A DNA stretch of 64,000 bases, taken from NCBI RefSeq assembly GCF_030272615.1, contig NC_081415.1, positions 625,705,740 to 625,769,739 on the forward strand. Reading direction: 5' to 3'. Source of the DNA: Cryptomeria japonica. Lineage: Eukaryota; Streptophyta; Pinopsida; Cupressales; Cupressaceae. The position numbers and the translations under genes were made by a program. Below the pieces are notes generated by a model. It did no database searches. It worked only from the letters and a program-made list of their open reading frames with translations, and was not told where the DNA came from. Shown here piece by piece: positions 1 through 11,690 of this stretch. Position 1 is the stretch's first letter. Each line of letters begins with the position of its first letter.

Positions 1-1190
1 AATAGAAACTTTATTCGCCAATCCTCCCATTATACTCTTGTCGCAGATACCTTATTTAAATGAGGTCTAGACGATACTCTTTTAAGATGTCTCGAACAAG
101 AAGAATCTGAGAAGGCCTTAAAGGAAGTCCATAACAGCATTTGTGGCACTCATTCAAGTGGTCTTACCCTTTCAAAAAAACTCATATGCTTGGGCTATTA
201 TTGGTCGACTATGGAACAAGAGTCTTTTCAGATAGCTAGAACATGCAAACAATGTCAGATCCATGGGAATTTGATCCATGCATCAGCACAAGAGCTTCAT
301 GCTTTGGCAACATCTTGGCCTTTTTGTCAATGGGTCTTGATATAGTAGGAAAAATAAATCCTTCTTCATTAAATGGTCACAAATTCATCCTTGTAGCTAC
401 AGAATATTTTACAAAATGGATCAAGGCAGTACCTCTCACAAATATCATAGGAAAACAAATTGTTGCATTCATCTTGAATTATATCATCTGTCGCTATGGA
501 ATACCAATGACCATTATCACTGATAATGGTCAACCATTCAAGAATCAGGATGTACAAGAGCTATGTGAGAAGTTTAAGATCCAACACAGATTCTCCACAC
601 CCTATTATCCTCAAGGGAATGGGCAGGCAGAAGCATCTAACAAAACTATTCTGAAAATCCTCAAAAAGACAGTGAACGATGCTGGGAAAGATTGGAATAT
701 TCAACTAAACCCTACTCTCTAGGCCTACCACACCAGTATCTACACACCAACAGGTGCCACACCTTTCTCTCTTGTATACAGATCAAAAGCCATATTTCCT
801 ATCTAAGTAGAGATTCCCTCTCTACGTGTATCACTAAAAGGGCTCATCCTAGATGAAGAAAAAAGAGTGTCTAGACTACAAGAGTTAGAACTGATCCAGG
901 AACGAAGACAAAATGCCTTTGACCATTTAAAGGTATATCAACAAAGAATGTGCCAAAGTTATAATCACAAGGTCAAACCACGAATCTTTCAAGTTGGAGA
1001 ACTAGTACTAAAGGAAAATCCATGAAATCAGTTAGATCGAGAAAAGAAAGGAAAATTTGAACCAAACTGGTTAGGTCTATTTGTGGTCACAGTAGTATTT
1101 AGGTCAAGGGCATATTAGCTATCAACACAAGATGAAGATCAGCTCGAGGAACCCATCAATAGCATGCATCTGAAGAAGTTTTATGTCTGA
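1..1190 (+). pseudogene. Ty3/gypsy integrase, 3' end of pol (element A)
   Basis: Encodes the end of a Ty3/gypsy polyprotein: the zinc-binding part (a CKQCQIHG motif near 245-270), the catalytic core, and the C-terminal domain. The core shows the first Asp (GLDIVGK, about 340), the second Asp (ITDNGQPF, about 520) and the Glu-containing GNGQAEASN segment (about 620). The C-terminal part reads KGKFEPNWLG and ends in MHLKKFYV before a TGA at 1188. The zinc-binding motif is in a different frame from the core, so there is a frameshift near 325-335. In-frame stops follow at 720 and further down. The 5' part of the element lies outside the window. The same end of pol recurs at 13771-14873 and, without its core, at 40500-40760. 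Family assignment is firm. The copy is dead. Confidence 0.93.
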
Positions 1191-2310
1191 AAAATCCAAA
1201 AACATTGGAAAAAGCAGAAAAATCCAAAAACAGTGAAAAAGCAGAAAATCCAAAAATAATGAAAAAGCAAAAATACCAAAAAAAAAAAAAAATCAAATAT
1301 GAGAAAAAGTGCAATAAAAACAGATGGTGAAAACCTGACAAACAGGTGCTATCTATCGGCTAGCTCTGCTATCTATTGGTACACACTTTCTTCTGCTTAC
1401 ATTCATTTCCATCAACATTGTTCATATTCATCATAAAGCCTTTTGTACGTATGCAGGCATCCCAGGTGATTCCTCGTCATGGTTTGGATCATTGACTATA
1501 TCATAATAAGGCTTGTTTCTAGGCTAGGGGCAAAATCCTGAACCTGGCTGGGGGCAAAAAGTTTGGATCATTTTGAGCTTAATCAAAGCAGGTAGAACAA
1601 CAGTTAGACAATGCTTGTCAAGCGAAAAACTAAGACACATCCAACATTGAACATAAGATCACATTATCAACCATTAACTATCACATATCAATCTAAACAT
1701 GACAAAACACATATCAATGGATGATATATCTTGACTCATGATCTTAACACTTTGGAAATAATGGTTCAACAATTTTATTTGGATTTTTGCTATCATGATT
1801 TCTGAGTAACTCCAGGATGTCTTTGACTAGAGGAATGAGGAAGGAACATGATATTTTTCTTGTCTACTATCTATAAATTAATCATTAATATGTGAAAATT
1901 TGTTTAAGGAAATGATCATCAAAATATCATGGAAGACATTTCAGACTTGCATATAGAAATGGTTAATACTGCCTGTTTTACGCAAGCAACACTCTGGTCA
2001 TCTTGGTTCAATTATACCTCGATGCTTGTGCTAACTTACAATATCAAAACCCAGGAAAGTAGTGCTTAGGTCATCATGGTTCAATTATACCATTGATGTT
2101 TGCACTCACTTCCCACATTTTAAAGGCTCAATGATGAAACAAAGCAATGACTCCATGACCGGTCCGATCACTGCATTGCATTGCATTTTAAGATAGATTT
2201 GCATTTCATTCTGCATGGGATCACAATGCTCATCTTTTCCAAGGCCAAAGCTAACATGGTGTTATCTCTCTTATTATGTGATTGAGTACATTGGACAATA
2301 ACAAAAATAA
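1191..2310 (+). other. 3' untranslated tract of gypsy element A
   Basis: No reading frame is supported. An A-rich tract of repeated AAAAATCCAAAAA-like units (about 1190-1290) directly follows the pol stop. Then come a GGTGAAAACCTGACAAACAG stretch and a purine-rich CTGGCTGGGGGCAAAAA motif near 1540. Much of this tract aligns by eye with 14874-15960 of element C, which marks it as the element's own 3' region and not captured DNA. Confidence 0.7.
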
Positions 2311-2889
2311 TCAATTCATTCATCCTACATGATAACTTAGTTCATCTCAAGTAACCATTGCATACCAAGGCATCATTCATATAAAGCATCAAATCATTAA
2401 TTCATTTAATAGGATCATTGCATGACATTCATCAAATCTCAAATCATATAAAATAACACCATTGCATTGCATTGCATCCATCTCATATTAACATGCATGA
2501 GAAAATCATAAAAAAATATCATAAACATAGAAAGCATTGCAATTGCACATACATCACATATAAATTATAAGCATCACCATACATATTTGCATCTGCATAT
2601 ATCATGTAAATACTGCATCATCATATATTCACCATATAGAATTCATAAGCATATAGAAATTAAAGCATACATCATGAAAGTAACTGCACATCATAATCAT
2701 ATACCAAATAGAATGCATCCATCATCTCATAGGTCATGTAGAATGAATAGGATCGACTGCATATCATATCATCAAAACAAGATCAATGTCCAAGGTACAA
2801 TGATATCACAAAATATATGAGATACATCACAAATATACATCACCGGAATCATCAATACCTCATCAAAAAAAGGTGTGTACATTAATAGA

Positions 2890-4923
2890 TCAATGTCCCA
2901 TATCAGTGTGACCACTCGGACGCGGAGCAAAACTTTGTCTTGATGCGGCAGGTAGAGTAGCACCAGCTAGTACCCCTGTACCTGAGTCCCCACCTAGGAG
3001 AGCTATCTGAAGTGGCCCTGTCACTCCTCGACTCTTAGTCTAGCTCTATCCCGATCTCCTACTCAGCTATGAAAATCCTAGAGCCCTCCACTTAGGAGGA
3101 ACAATAGTTAAATATAATGTCCTGTAATACTCAGCCTCTCGGATCCCCTGGCGCATCATCTTCAGGGTACTCTTACCTAAAGTAGACCCTCCTAACAACT
3201 GTACCTGTGTCTTAGCCTACCGACACCTATCCATAGCTGCAACTCTCTCGACTAGGAGAGAAGCCATCCAAGTCTCTAGCTGGGCCATCTGAGAGTCCCT
3301 CTCTACTAGTCGACTCTCTAGCTGCTGAACCTGAGCCTGTAAGTTTGTAATCCGAGCCTACTGCTGATACGATGACATCCTAATGAGGATTCGCCAAGGT
3401 GCCTCTGCCTGTGGCTGCTCAGCCCATGATACTATCATAGGTACCTACTCTAGAACCTGATGCTCCTGATCCCCTAGACCTAATCTCCTGTGTCTGACCA
3501 CTCGGGCCATCCAATCTGTATATACATCCTTAGCAGATCTGGAACTACTAGCTCCTAGTGTGCCTGTCGCTACCACTCCCACTGCTCGACCATCTCCCTC
3601 ATCATCATCTCCCCCATTCCCCCCATCATCATCTCCTCCATCATCATCCCCAACACCCTGATCTTCTGCATCTCCTCCATATCCATCTCCATCTCTACTA
3701 TCATCTTTGTCTCTACCACCCCTCTGTCATCTAGGAGCTCTGCGTCGTAGCCTCTCATCATCCTCATCTAACAATGGCTCTGGCTCATCTGGACATGTCA
3801 GCCTCAGAAACCTATGTGCAATACAATACACGGCATACTCATGTGTCATTCTACTATCCATCACACCTGGAAGATAATCCCAATCGATAGGCCCCAATGA
3901 TCGATACTCTGCGCAGGCATGGTCATATGAAATAGAAGGCCCCCAAGTAGCCACATCCAATCTTCAACAAGCATAATGAGTTGTACCCTGTGGTATCCCC
4001 TGTATCCCGCCATAATGTCTCAACACCCTCATACAAGGAAATCTCTCAATGATGTAAGGTGTCGAGCCAATCAGATATCGCGTCATGAATACATATGGCA
4101 TCTTTGCTACATCCTCGGGCCAAATCTTGCAGTCCCTATATGGCCTCCATATCACAGTATCTAGGTCATCCAAAGTCCATCTCCAGTACTCTAATTTGCC
4201 TAGCTTTCGCTGGACAATGACACTAGGATACCCATCAGCATAAGGTCTACCTACAGGTCTCTCTTTGTCCACCAATGGTCATGTGATAGGTAAATGCTCC
4301 TAGGCCCATATCTGAAGCAAAGTCACCCCTGCTGATAATGCAGTTGATCCCTGGTATACAACTCGGTGCAAGTCATGATACAAATGCGCTAACATACATG
4401 ATCCCCATGAAAATTAGGTCCCCTCTGTCACCATCTGCTCAAGTAGATGACCCCATCCAACAGATAATCCCTTTGACCTATGATCAGGACAAAGGAAGCC
4501 TCCAATGAATCCAACAAGAATAGTCGGTAACGTGGCATACCCTAGCTCTAACATCTCCTGCCACGCAATATCATACCCACCGATCTCGTCATCCTCAAAC
4601 ACGTGACAAAGTGCCTCTGTCCCACCCAACTCGCTGAGATTATAATATACTAAATCACCCATCACAGAGATCCGCAAAATTTGGTAGACATCCTCGGGTG
4701 TCACCGTCATCTCTCCAGTCAGCAAGTGAAACGTGTTATGTTCACTATGATAGTGCTCTGCTAAAGCTGTCATTAATCCCCAGTTTATCAGAGGTCGGGG
4801 CATGTCAAGAAGGGAAGACAAACCACATTTGCTAATGTGATCTCGCTCTACTTGACTAAAGTGAGGTATCAGCATCCATGTCTTCAAGAAACGCTCTTGA
4901 GACTGAAGAACGCTAAAGTGCTC
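2890..4923 (-). pseudogene. Plant mobile domain (PMD, MAIN/MAIL1-like) gene remnant, antisense in element A
   Basis: Reading right to left, a single frame runs about 678 codons with roughly eleven nonsense codons and no frameshift. The N-terminal third matches the PMD fold found in Arabidopsis MAIN/MAIL1 and in transposon-borne relatives: a CGLSSLLDMPRPLINWGLM segment, then HNTFHLLTGEMTVTPEDVY, then RVLRHYGGIQGIP near 4010-4050. After the domain comes an acidic Gly/Asp linker (GDDDGGDDDGG, about 3600-3660) and a predicted coiled coil (about 3240-3340). The first coding base follows a good acceptor (TTGATTGCAG) at 4924-4933 with no ATG, so this looks like exon 2 of a gene with an upstream exon I cannot place. 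It lies antisense inside the 3' tract of gypsy element A. Element C lacks it, so it is a captured insert. Function in the element is unknown. Confidence 0.8.
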
Positions 4924-6463
4924 CTGCAATCAAATCACTTCATCATATCAGTTTCTTGATTTATCTATCTATCGGTCAATTTTACTCAATTGAGATTTTT
5001 ATCAAATCTCATTGGGCCCCTTTCAATGATGTTCATCTATCATGAGGTCGTTATCAATCTTATCTCATCTTGCACATGCATCGAGATAATCAAAACTGAT
5101 CAGCAAATTTAACAATCAGGAGCATCTAATTTTATCAATTAGATAGCTAATCAAATCTTACCCTATCAAAAATTGAAAAATCAAATCAAATCCTACCCTT
5201 TCAAAAATCAAATCCAATTGACAGCAAATTTGAAGAATCAAAAAATCGAAAAACTCATCAAAATCAAAAATTGCGAAAAACTCATCAACCAATCGCCAAA
5301 TTGAAATAAAAAATCATGAAAATCATCATCCAATCATCAAAATCAAAAATTGAAAAATCAATCAAAATCATCAAAAAATCAAAAAACTCAATCAAAAAAT
5401 TAAAAAAAAAAACTCAAAAACTCAAAAAAAAAATAAATTTCTAAGCCCTGCGGTGGCGCCGGCGGTGCCGCTTGTAGCGCCCACAGCACCTGCGGTGGTG
5501 CTGGCGGTGCCTCCCGCAGCGCCCATGACACCTGCAGCACCGATGGTGCTGGTGGTGGCCGTCGCCACACCTCCACCTCCACCTTCCTTTCCCGCCCAAA
5601 AATTTAAAAAAAAAAACAATTTTTTTTTAATGTATTTTTTTTTTTAAAAATGCATGAAATAATAAAAATAAATAAATTTTGAGATGCAAAGTGAAATGTT
5701 TTTTTAAAAAACCGAAAAAACCCATTTCACTAATCAAAATACCCATCTCAAAAATGCAATTTTTTTCCCAACCCATCTGATGAAAATGCTAAAAAAATGA
5801 TTTTTTATGCTAACTATTAATTTTTTTAAAAAAAAGTCAACAAAACTGGGTTTTCTTGAAGTACGTACCGGTGGACCGTATGCCGGAGGACGCTCATATC
5901 ATCGAACTCACTCGAACCTATGCTGCTGATACGAGACAACCATTTCTTTTCTTTAGAGCAATTTTTCTCCAACAACTGCAGTGCACAAATGAGGAGTAAA
6001 AAAAGGAATTCACCTTTTTAAACTCATAATGGGGCATTTAAGTGGGATTTTTATTCCACTTATTGTCAATCATCTAATCAACTAATCAACCAGGCAGGAC
6101 AATATTTTCAAATTTCTTATCGGGAAATGAATCAGATTGACTCTAAAAATCAGAAAATCATTAAAATTTACAAATCGCAAAAATCTCAAAAATTTCAAAA
6201 AAATAAAAAAATCGCGAAAAATTCAAAAACATTCGAAAATTATCCAATTCATCTCCTGAGGGGGCATCCTCACATCGATATCTATCAATCAACATCTAGG
6301 GCATCTATCGAGATTTATCATCTCCAAAATCGAATCGACATCATATCGAGATTTATCATCTCCAAATCAAATCAGTATCATATCGAAACTAAATCCGCAT
6401 CCAATCAAGATTGAATCTGCATACTATCAAAATCAATATTAGCAACATCATCAATCAAGCTTT
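4924..6463. other. Non-coding right part of the captured segment plus end of element A 3' tract
   Basis: AT-rich DNA with many TCAAAAATC-like runs (5150-5400), a GC-rich island (5448-5592), then more A-rich simple sequence. Homology to element C resumes near 6100 (CTTATCGGGA against CTCATCGGGA at 16433). A conserved TGAGGGGGCATC motif sits at about 6256. Relative to the antisense PMD frame this is the upstream side, so it may hold that gene's first exon and promoter. I cannot confirm either. Confidence 0.5.
5448..5592. other. GC-rich GCC/GGT-type simple repeat island
   Basis: About 145 bp of strongly GC-rich, roughly trinucleotide-periodic sequence stands in a very AT-rich surrounding. All three plus frames give Ala/Pro/Val-rich peptides and the minus frames Gly/Ala/Thr-rich ones. 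Every one runs straight into A/T homopolymers, so none looks like a defined protein. It could be the 5' exon or 5' UTR of the antisense PMD gene, since plant first exons are often GC-rich, but no splice donor is clear. Confidence 0.45.
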
Positions 6464-6509
6464 CTTTGAACCAATGTGTTGTCACACATTGCTTCAAAGA
6501 GGGGCAAAA
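6464..6509 (+). promoter_or_regulatory. Conserved hairpin and polypurine tract of element A
   Basis: Positions 6464-6499 form an almost perfect hairpin: CTTTGAA pairs with TTCAAAG, AATGTGT pairs with ACACATT, and the loop is TGTC. The polypurine tract AGGGGCAAAA (6500-6509) follows without a gap and abuts the LTR start TGTATACAC. The tract is the expected primer site for plus-strand DNA synthesis. The same hairpin-plus-tract arrangement occurs at 9961, 16586 and 43471. Confidence 0.85.
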
Positions 6510-7556
6510 TGTATACACGTAAAAATGGTCTGAAGATAGTTAATTAAATACATAGTTATTTGATTAATTCCCCTTCCCAATTAATTGGATTTACAAGCAA
6601 TTTAATTAATTTCTCTATTCATCTACTAGTAAATAAATCTAAATAATTTATTTATATAGTTCATCTCATATCCCCCTTTGATTAATTAATTCTCAATTAA
6701 TTAATGTCTCCCCATACTAATCAATTCTTCTAATCCCTAATTAAGATTAACAAACTCAAGTTTGTTGAGATTAATTACCATTTTTCTATTATTTGAATTT
6801 CTAAATTCAAATGAGCACATGGCTCCTAACTTTAACCACCCAACCTAACCATCCCCTAACTTAACCCATTCAATCTAATCTTGGGTCTAACTAAACCTAT
6901 CCTATCTTGCACATTCTAACCTCCTTATCCTAACCTCCCATGGTGTGGATATTCTCTCCTTGAGACACATGGCACTTTTGCCACATGTCTCCTCCCTTGG
7001 ACACTTGCCCTCTCATGAGCAAGGCTCCTTGACACTTGTCACCACAGAGATGACAAGTGTTCCTTCCTCCAACCTCTTCTCCAACTTCCTCAATCTTGGC
7101 CCTTGATATCTTCAGATCAAATCTGGACCGTCAATTCCTGCCACCTCAACTTTTGCCTTGGAATTCCTATAAATACCCCTCATTTTGGAGAAATATGGAT
7201 CCCATCTCATATCAATTTAGGCATTGTTACTATAGCCAATTTGCATTTCAATTATCTAGTAATTAGCTTTTGGATTAATCATAGCATGTTAATCTACTTT
7301 CTTGCATCATGCATTTCATATCATCTCCATAGTCAATCATGATCAAATAGCTACTCAACTCTTGAGTTGCCACTTTGGAGGTCATTGCTCCATTGAGAGC
7401 CCATCAATCCAACACCTTCAAGGTCCTCAAGAATAGAGGAAAATGGGACATTTCAAGGAAGGCTTATGGTTTGCGTCTTTGATTTAGTTTTTCAATTAAG
7501 CTTTTCAATTATGTTTTTATTGTCTTATTATTTGTGTATGCATATCTTATACCACA
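6510..7556 (+). repeat. LTR of gypsy element A
   Basis: Begins TGTATACACGTAAAAATGG immediately after the polypurine tract and probably ends at ACCACA (7551-7556). The start, the central part and the TATA region align by eye with the LTR of element C (16632 onward). A TATA-like TATAAATA lies at 7168-7175, giving a likely transcription start near 7200. No TSD was found. What follows (TTTTTAGCATCAC) looks like a leader, so this LTR might have served as a 5' LTR for the next tract. Confidence 0.75.
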
Positions 7557-9860
7557 TTTTTAGCATCACAACATATAGTTTCTGTTTCAAGCACATCGTA
7601 TTCACAGATTTCATGGCATGTAGTTTCCACATTTTCATATAAAAGCATCAATAAAGCAAGGCAATTGTTCAAGTTTATCATCTGTTTGCATCTAAGGAAA
7701 ACAAGTGTCATCTCCTTTTTTAGATATTCAGACATGAAGTCTTTCATTCTCAACATTACCCTGTGATGACGCTTTACTTATGGTTGGGCAACAATTTCAC
7801 TATTTGAGACTTGTTAACCCACAATCTATCAATTGCTATATCTCAAGCACAATAAATCTCTAATTCATTCTAGACACCTAGTTGATCATATGACTAGTGA
7901 AAAATCTAAAATTCTACTTCAGCGCTGCTGCAATTGTCACACTCAAGTAGGTTTTCATTACTTTCAAGTCAAGGCAAGAAAATAAAAGTAAAAAAGAGAT
8001 ATGCCAAATATCCATCTAAAGGCAAAAAGAGAAATGATATATAATTGAAATATCATGTATACAAATGCGATAAAAAAGTTTGACTATGGGAACATGCAAG
8101 TAACTCCATCAGGGCTATGAACGCCTACTAGCAATGGAGCAATATTTGAGAAATTACAGTCTACAACCTCGTCGGAGTTCTCAAGGCTTGCTGGTAGCGA
8201 GGCTCTATTCGGGATGCTTTTGAAGTTAGAATAATCCATGTAGCTAGTCATATAGGATGCTAAGGATCTTTAGTGAACACAAGAGCGGGAATTAACTCAT
8301 CTGCACACACATGGGCAAAAGAAGATCAAAGTTTCAAGAACCAATGGGAAAGTTTTTTGCATCTCCATTTGTAAATCCTAGTCACTAAGTGTGTTGAGAT
8401 GAATGTTCTGAAGAGCCTTAGAGATCAATTGACCACTTATCTACGAAATCTTTTGCACATTCATTTTCAATCGGTGTATTACAAATGCTAAATACAAAGA
8501 CATTCAACCTTGTTTGAATAGGAAGTGCATCTTCATCTTGCATATTGCATTCATATAGGTCATGTCAAAAATTCTTTGTCTCCACACACATTCTACAGAT
8601 CATCATGTGATACAGGTCTGCACACACTGGGGGCATAGCTGAAAAAATCCAAAAAATCAGATAAAAGTCCTGAAAAAATCCAAAAAATTAGATAAAGCCC
8701 TGAAAAAATCCAAAAAAAAAATCAGATAAAGTCCTAAAAAAAATCCAAAAAAATCAGATAAAGTCCTGAAAAAATCCAAAAAAATCAGATAAAGTCCTAA
8801 AAAAATCCTAAAAATCATATAACGTCCTTAAAAAAATATCCAAAAACAGTGAAAACCTCAAAATCCAAAAAACATTCAAATACGATCTTGAAAAAATCAA
8901 CCAAAAACATTCAAATACGATCCTGAAAAGATCAACCAAAAACATTGAAATACGATCTTGAAAAAATCAACAAAAAACATTCAAATATTGATCCACATAA
9001 TCAAAAAACATTGAAAAATCTCTTGGAAAAGAACTAAAAATCGAAAATCAATTAGTTAGAAAAACTTGCAATAAAATGTCTTGTGAGAAACAAATACCCT
9101 CGCAGATATCTAGCAAACACTTCGCACGAAGTTAACAAAGGATACGACTATCCAGTCAAACATCTTCAATCAACTGATCAAACTATGTTATCAATCATAT
9201 CATATCCATATCAACGTGATCATTATCTTGTCTTAAACAGAAGAGGATACACTTGAAATCAAGCAGGCCAGTCTTAAACGGGGTCCGCAACTTTTTGAGA
9301 TCAGACATTATCAACTATCATATCAAACAACTGAGAACGAAGGCACAAGGTCAGTATAGCTATTGAATTTTGTCCGGGTCAATCTTTATCTTTTTATCAT
9401 TTGGCGATAGATTATGTTCCTATGCTACTAAAGGAAGTCCACAAGTGACTAGATGAGCCATGATGGGCATTATCTTTTTCTTTGTTTGCTGCTTGTCTAC
9501 TATGTGTTTGTTTCTTCAATGAGATATCTTACATCTTGGTTCCTTATACCCTGATGTGCTAAGCTTCATTGTTCAATAATAAGGCTCAGTGATGAATATA
9601 TATTGACACAATAAAATATGTGACACAGGTTCATGATTCTTTCAATTTCATTCTCATTATCATCTCATATGTTTATTGCTAGTTTACTGATTCTTTTTTG
9701 ATCATCTCTTTTTAAATCATTTTTTATGATCTAACATCAATCTATTTCATTCTAAGGTTCATTCTCTCATATTTTATCTCAATAACATCTTCACATGACC
9801 TATCTCTATCTCTAATCAACTAACCATTCTTCTATCTTTAATCTCACATTCTTCTTTTTT
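7557..9860. other. Gene-free retroelement internal tract upstream of LTR B
   Basis: No convincing reading frame and no pol motif. The sequence is A-rich. It contains two families of short tandem repeats (listed separately at 8637-9005) like those following pol in elements A and C. The tract leads into the hairpin, polypurine tract and LTR B, so it is most likely the 3' untranslated region of a truncated or non-autonomous gypsy element. The TTAACACC-type T-rich stretch near 9640-9860 holds nothing I can name. Confidence 0.55.
8637..9005 (+). repeat. A-rich short tandem repeats in gypsy 3' tract
   Basis: Two adjacent arrays. From about 8637 to 8830, at least six imperfect units of about 30-36 bp are built on AAAAAATCCAAAAAATCAGA followed by TAAAGTCC. 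From about 8865 to 9005, about four units of 36-38 bp are built on ACATTCAAATACGATCTTG. Related AAAATCCAAAAACA units follow the pol stop in elements A and C. Confidence 0.75.
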
Positions 9861-10004
9861 TCGAGAGATCATTCATGTCTTTAATGCACAAACAATCTCT
9901 CGAGGGGGCATTACACCCTAAGTATCACCAAGGCATATTGGGGCAAATTTTTTTCATTTTCTTTGAAACAATGTCATTCTGACTTTGTCTCAAAGTGGGG
10001 CAAA
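9861..10004 (+). promoter_or_regulatory. Two hairpins and polypurine tract before LTR B
   Basis: An inverted repeat pairs TCGAGAGAT (9861-9869) with ATCTCTCGA (9895-9903) and runs into GGGGGCAT. A second hairpin, CTTTGAAACAATGTC / GACTTTGTCTCAAAG (9961-9995), is followed by TGGGGCAAA (9996-10004) and then the LTR. Both structures recur in the same order at 43369-43516 in the Tat-like element. Confidence 0.8.
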
Positions 10005-11690
10005 TGTAGACACCTAAAAATGTCTCATTGATCATGTACTAATTATTCCTCTAATTGATTAAATAATCTTTATTATTTAATTAATTTAATTAATCTATTT
10101 CTTTTGAATTCATATTTCCTCATAATCTTACTAATTATTGTATTTTCTATTTCTATCATCATTTAATCATTTAAACCATTTTCTAAATGTTAATTAAATA
10201 TTTATTATTTAATTAATTATGGTTAAATCCGCAATTTAAATAATCTTTATTATTTAAATAAATTAATTCTCAATTATTCTATTTCTTATTCTTTCATCAT
10301 TTAATCATTTTAATTATTTTCTAAATATTAATTAAATATTTATTATTTAATTAATTATGGTTAATTCCCCAATTTAAATAATCTTTATTATTTAAATAAA
10401 TTAATTCTCAATTATTCTATTTCTTATTCTTTCATCATTTAATCATTTTAATCATCTTCTAAATATTAATTAAATATTTATTATTTAATTAATTATGGTT
10501 AATTCCCCAATTTAAATAATCTTTATTATTTAAATAAATTAATTCTCAATTTCTATTTCCTATCATTTAATCATTTTTAATCATTTTCTAAATATTAATT
10601 AAATATTTATTATTTAATTAATTATGGTTAATTCCCCAATTTAAATAATCTTTATTATTTAAAAAAATTAATTTTCAATTTCTATCTTTAATCATCTAAT
10701 CATTCAACCCTCTTCTAAATATTAATTAAATATTCATTATTTAATTAATTGTGATTTAATTCCTTTAATTTAAATAATCTTTATTATTTAATTAAATTCC
10801 ATTTCTAAATAATTAAATAGTTTCTTTAAATTATTTAATTAGCTAATTAATTCTTCCATTTCCAAATCTTCAAATTCTAATTTCATTTAATTTCATATTC
10901 TTCTAATTTCTTCCAAAATTCAAATACATATGCATGATTTCAAAAACCAAGTTGAAAATCAAAGTCAAGTTCTAAATATATTCAAATGCTAAATTGAATT
11001 AATAAATTCAATTATTTGAATTAAAATCTCATGCAAAGATTAAATTGATAATCTAAATCTAAATGCAAGCCCATGCTCAATTAATTAATTAAATCATTTA
11101 ACTCTTCAACTTCTATTTTTCATCTTTCAGTTAGCTTTTTCTAAATTAAGCTCTCTGTGTCATCCTCTTTATTTCCACCAATCATTCTTTTTCTTCCTTC
11201 AATTAGCTTTTTCTCAATCAGTTAACTCAATTAATCTATTCAATCTATTGAGTTTTACTCCTACAATCAACAGTTCAACTATCAATTTTCATTTGAGCTC
11301 ACCCGAGTTCCACCTCTTGATCAATCTGTTCCACCTTTCAGTCAATCTCATCCAATTTTCTATAAATTGAGCATTCAATCTCCATTTTCAATCCTCCTCA
11401 ATCTTGGACAATTTCTCTGAATCACGAACTTTGAATCTTTGTGTCACTTGCAAGTTACCAGCGCAATATCTAAGAGCCATCATACCACAAAGAGGAGAAG
11501 AGCAATGGAAGTTCTACGCAACCACGAAATAAGGGAGTTCTTGATTTGATTTGATTTATGATTCTTGTTCCTTAATTGTGTTATTCCATTATATTGTTTG
11601 TCAAATTCTGATTAGGATAGGGATTCATGATTTCCCTTGTTTCTAATTGATTACTTTGTTAATAAACCAACAGAAAATAGAAATTCAAAA
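10005..11690 (+). repeat. LTR B (plus orientation)
   Basis: Starts TGTAGACACCTAAAAATG right after a polypurine tract. The sequence from the start to about 11665 matches the reverse complement of 12512-13770, with an internal tandem array that is longer here. The right end is approximate because the two copies diverge after TTGTTAA (about 11660). No TSD was resolved. Confidence 0.75.
10120..10800 (+). repeat. About 126-138-bp tandem array inside LTR B
   Basis: About five units, each with TTAATTAAATATTTATTATT, a GGTTAATTCCCC core and TTTAAATAATC. The GGTTAA core (degenerate in the last unit) falls near 10221, 10359, 10497, 10626 and 10752, which gives spacings of about 138, 138, 129 and 126 bp. 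The inverted copy LTR B' has only about two units (13440-13640), so copy number has changed since the copies parted. Confidence 0.8.

Noticed and set aside
5400-5647. Ala/Pro/Val- and Gly/Thr-rich open frames on both strands
   Set aside because: They come from a GC-rich simple repeat flanked by A/T homopolymers. All frames are open by composition, and no domain or defined start is visible.
6464-6499. Hairpin as a transcription terminator or microRNA precursor
   Set aside because: It is too short for a plant miRNA precursor and is tied in position to the polypurine tract in four copies, which fits a retroelement function.
10120-10800. CRISPR-like repeat array
   Set aside because: Units are 126-138 bp, AT-rich, directly adjoining and within an LTR. 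There are no spacers and the genome is plant.
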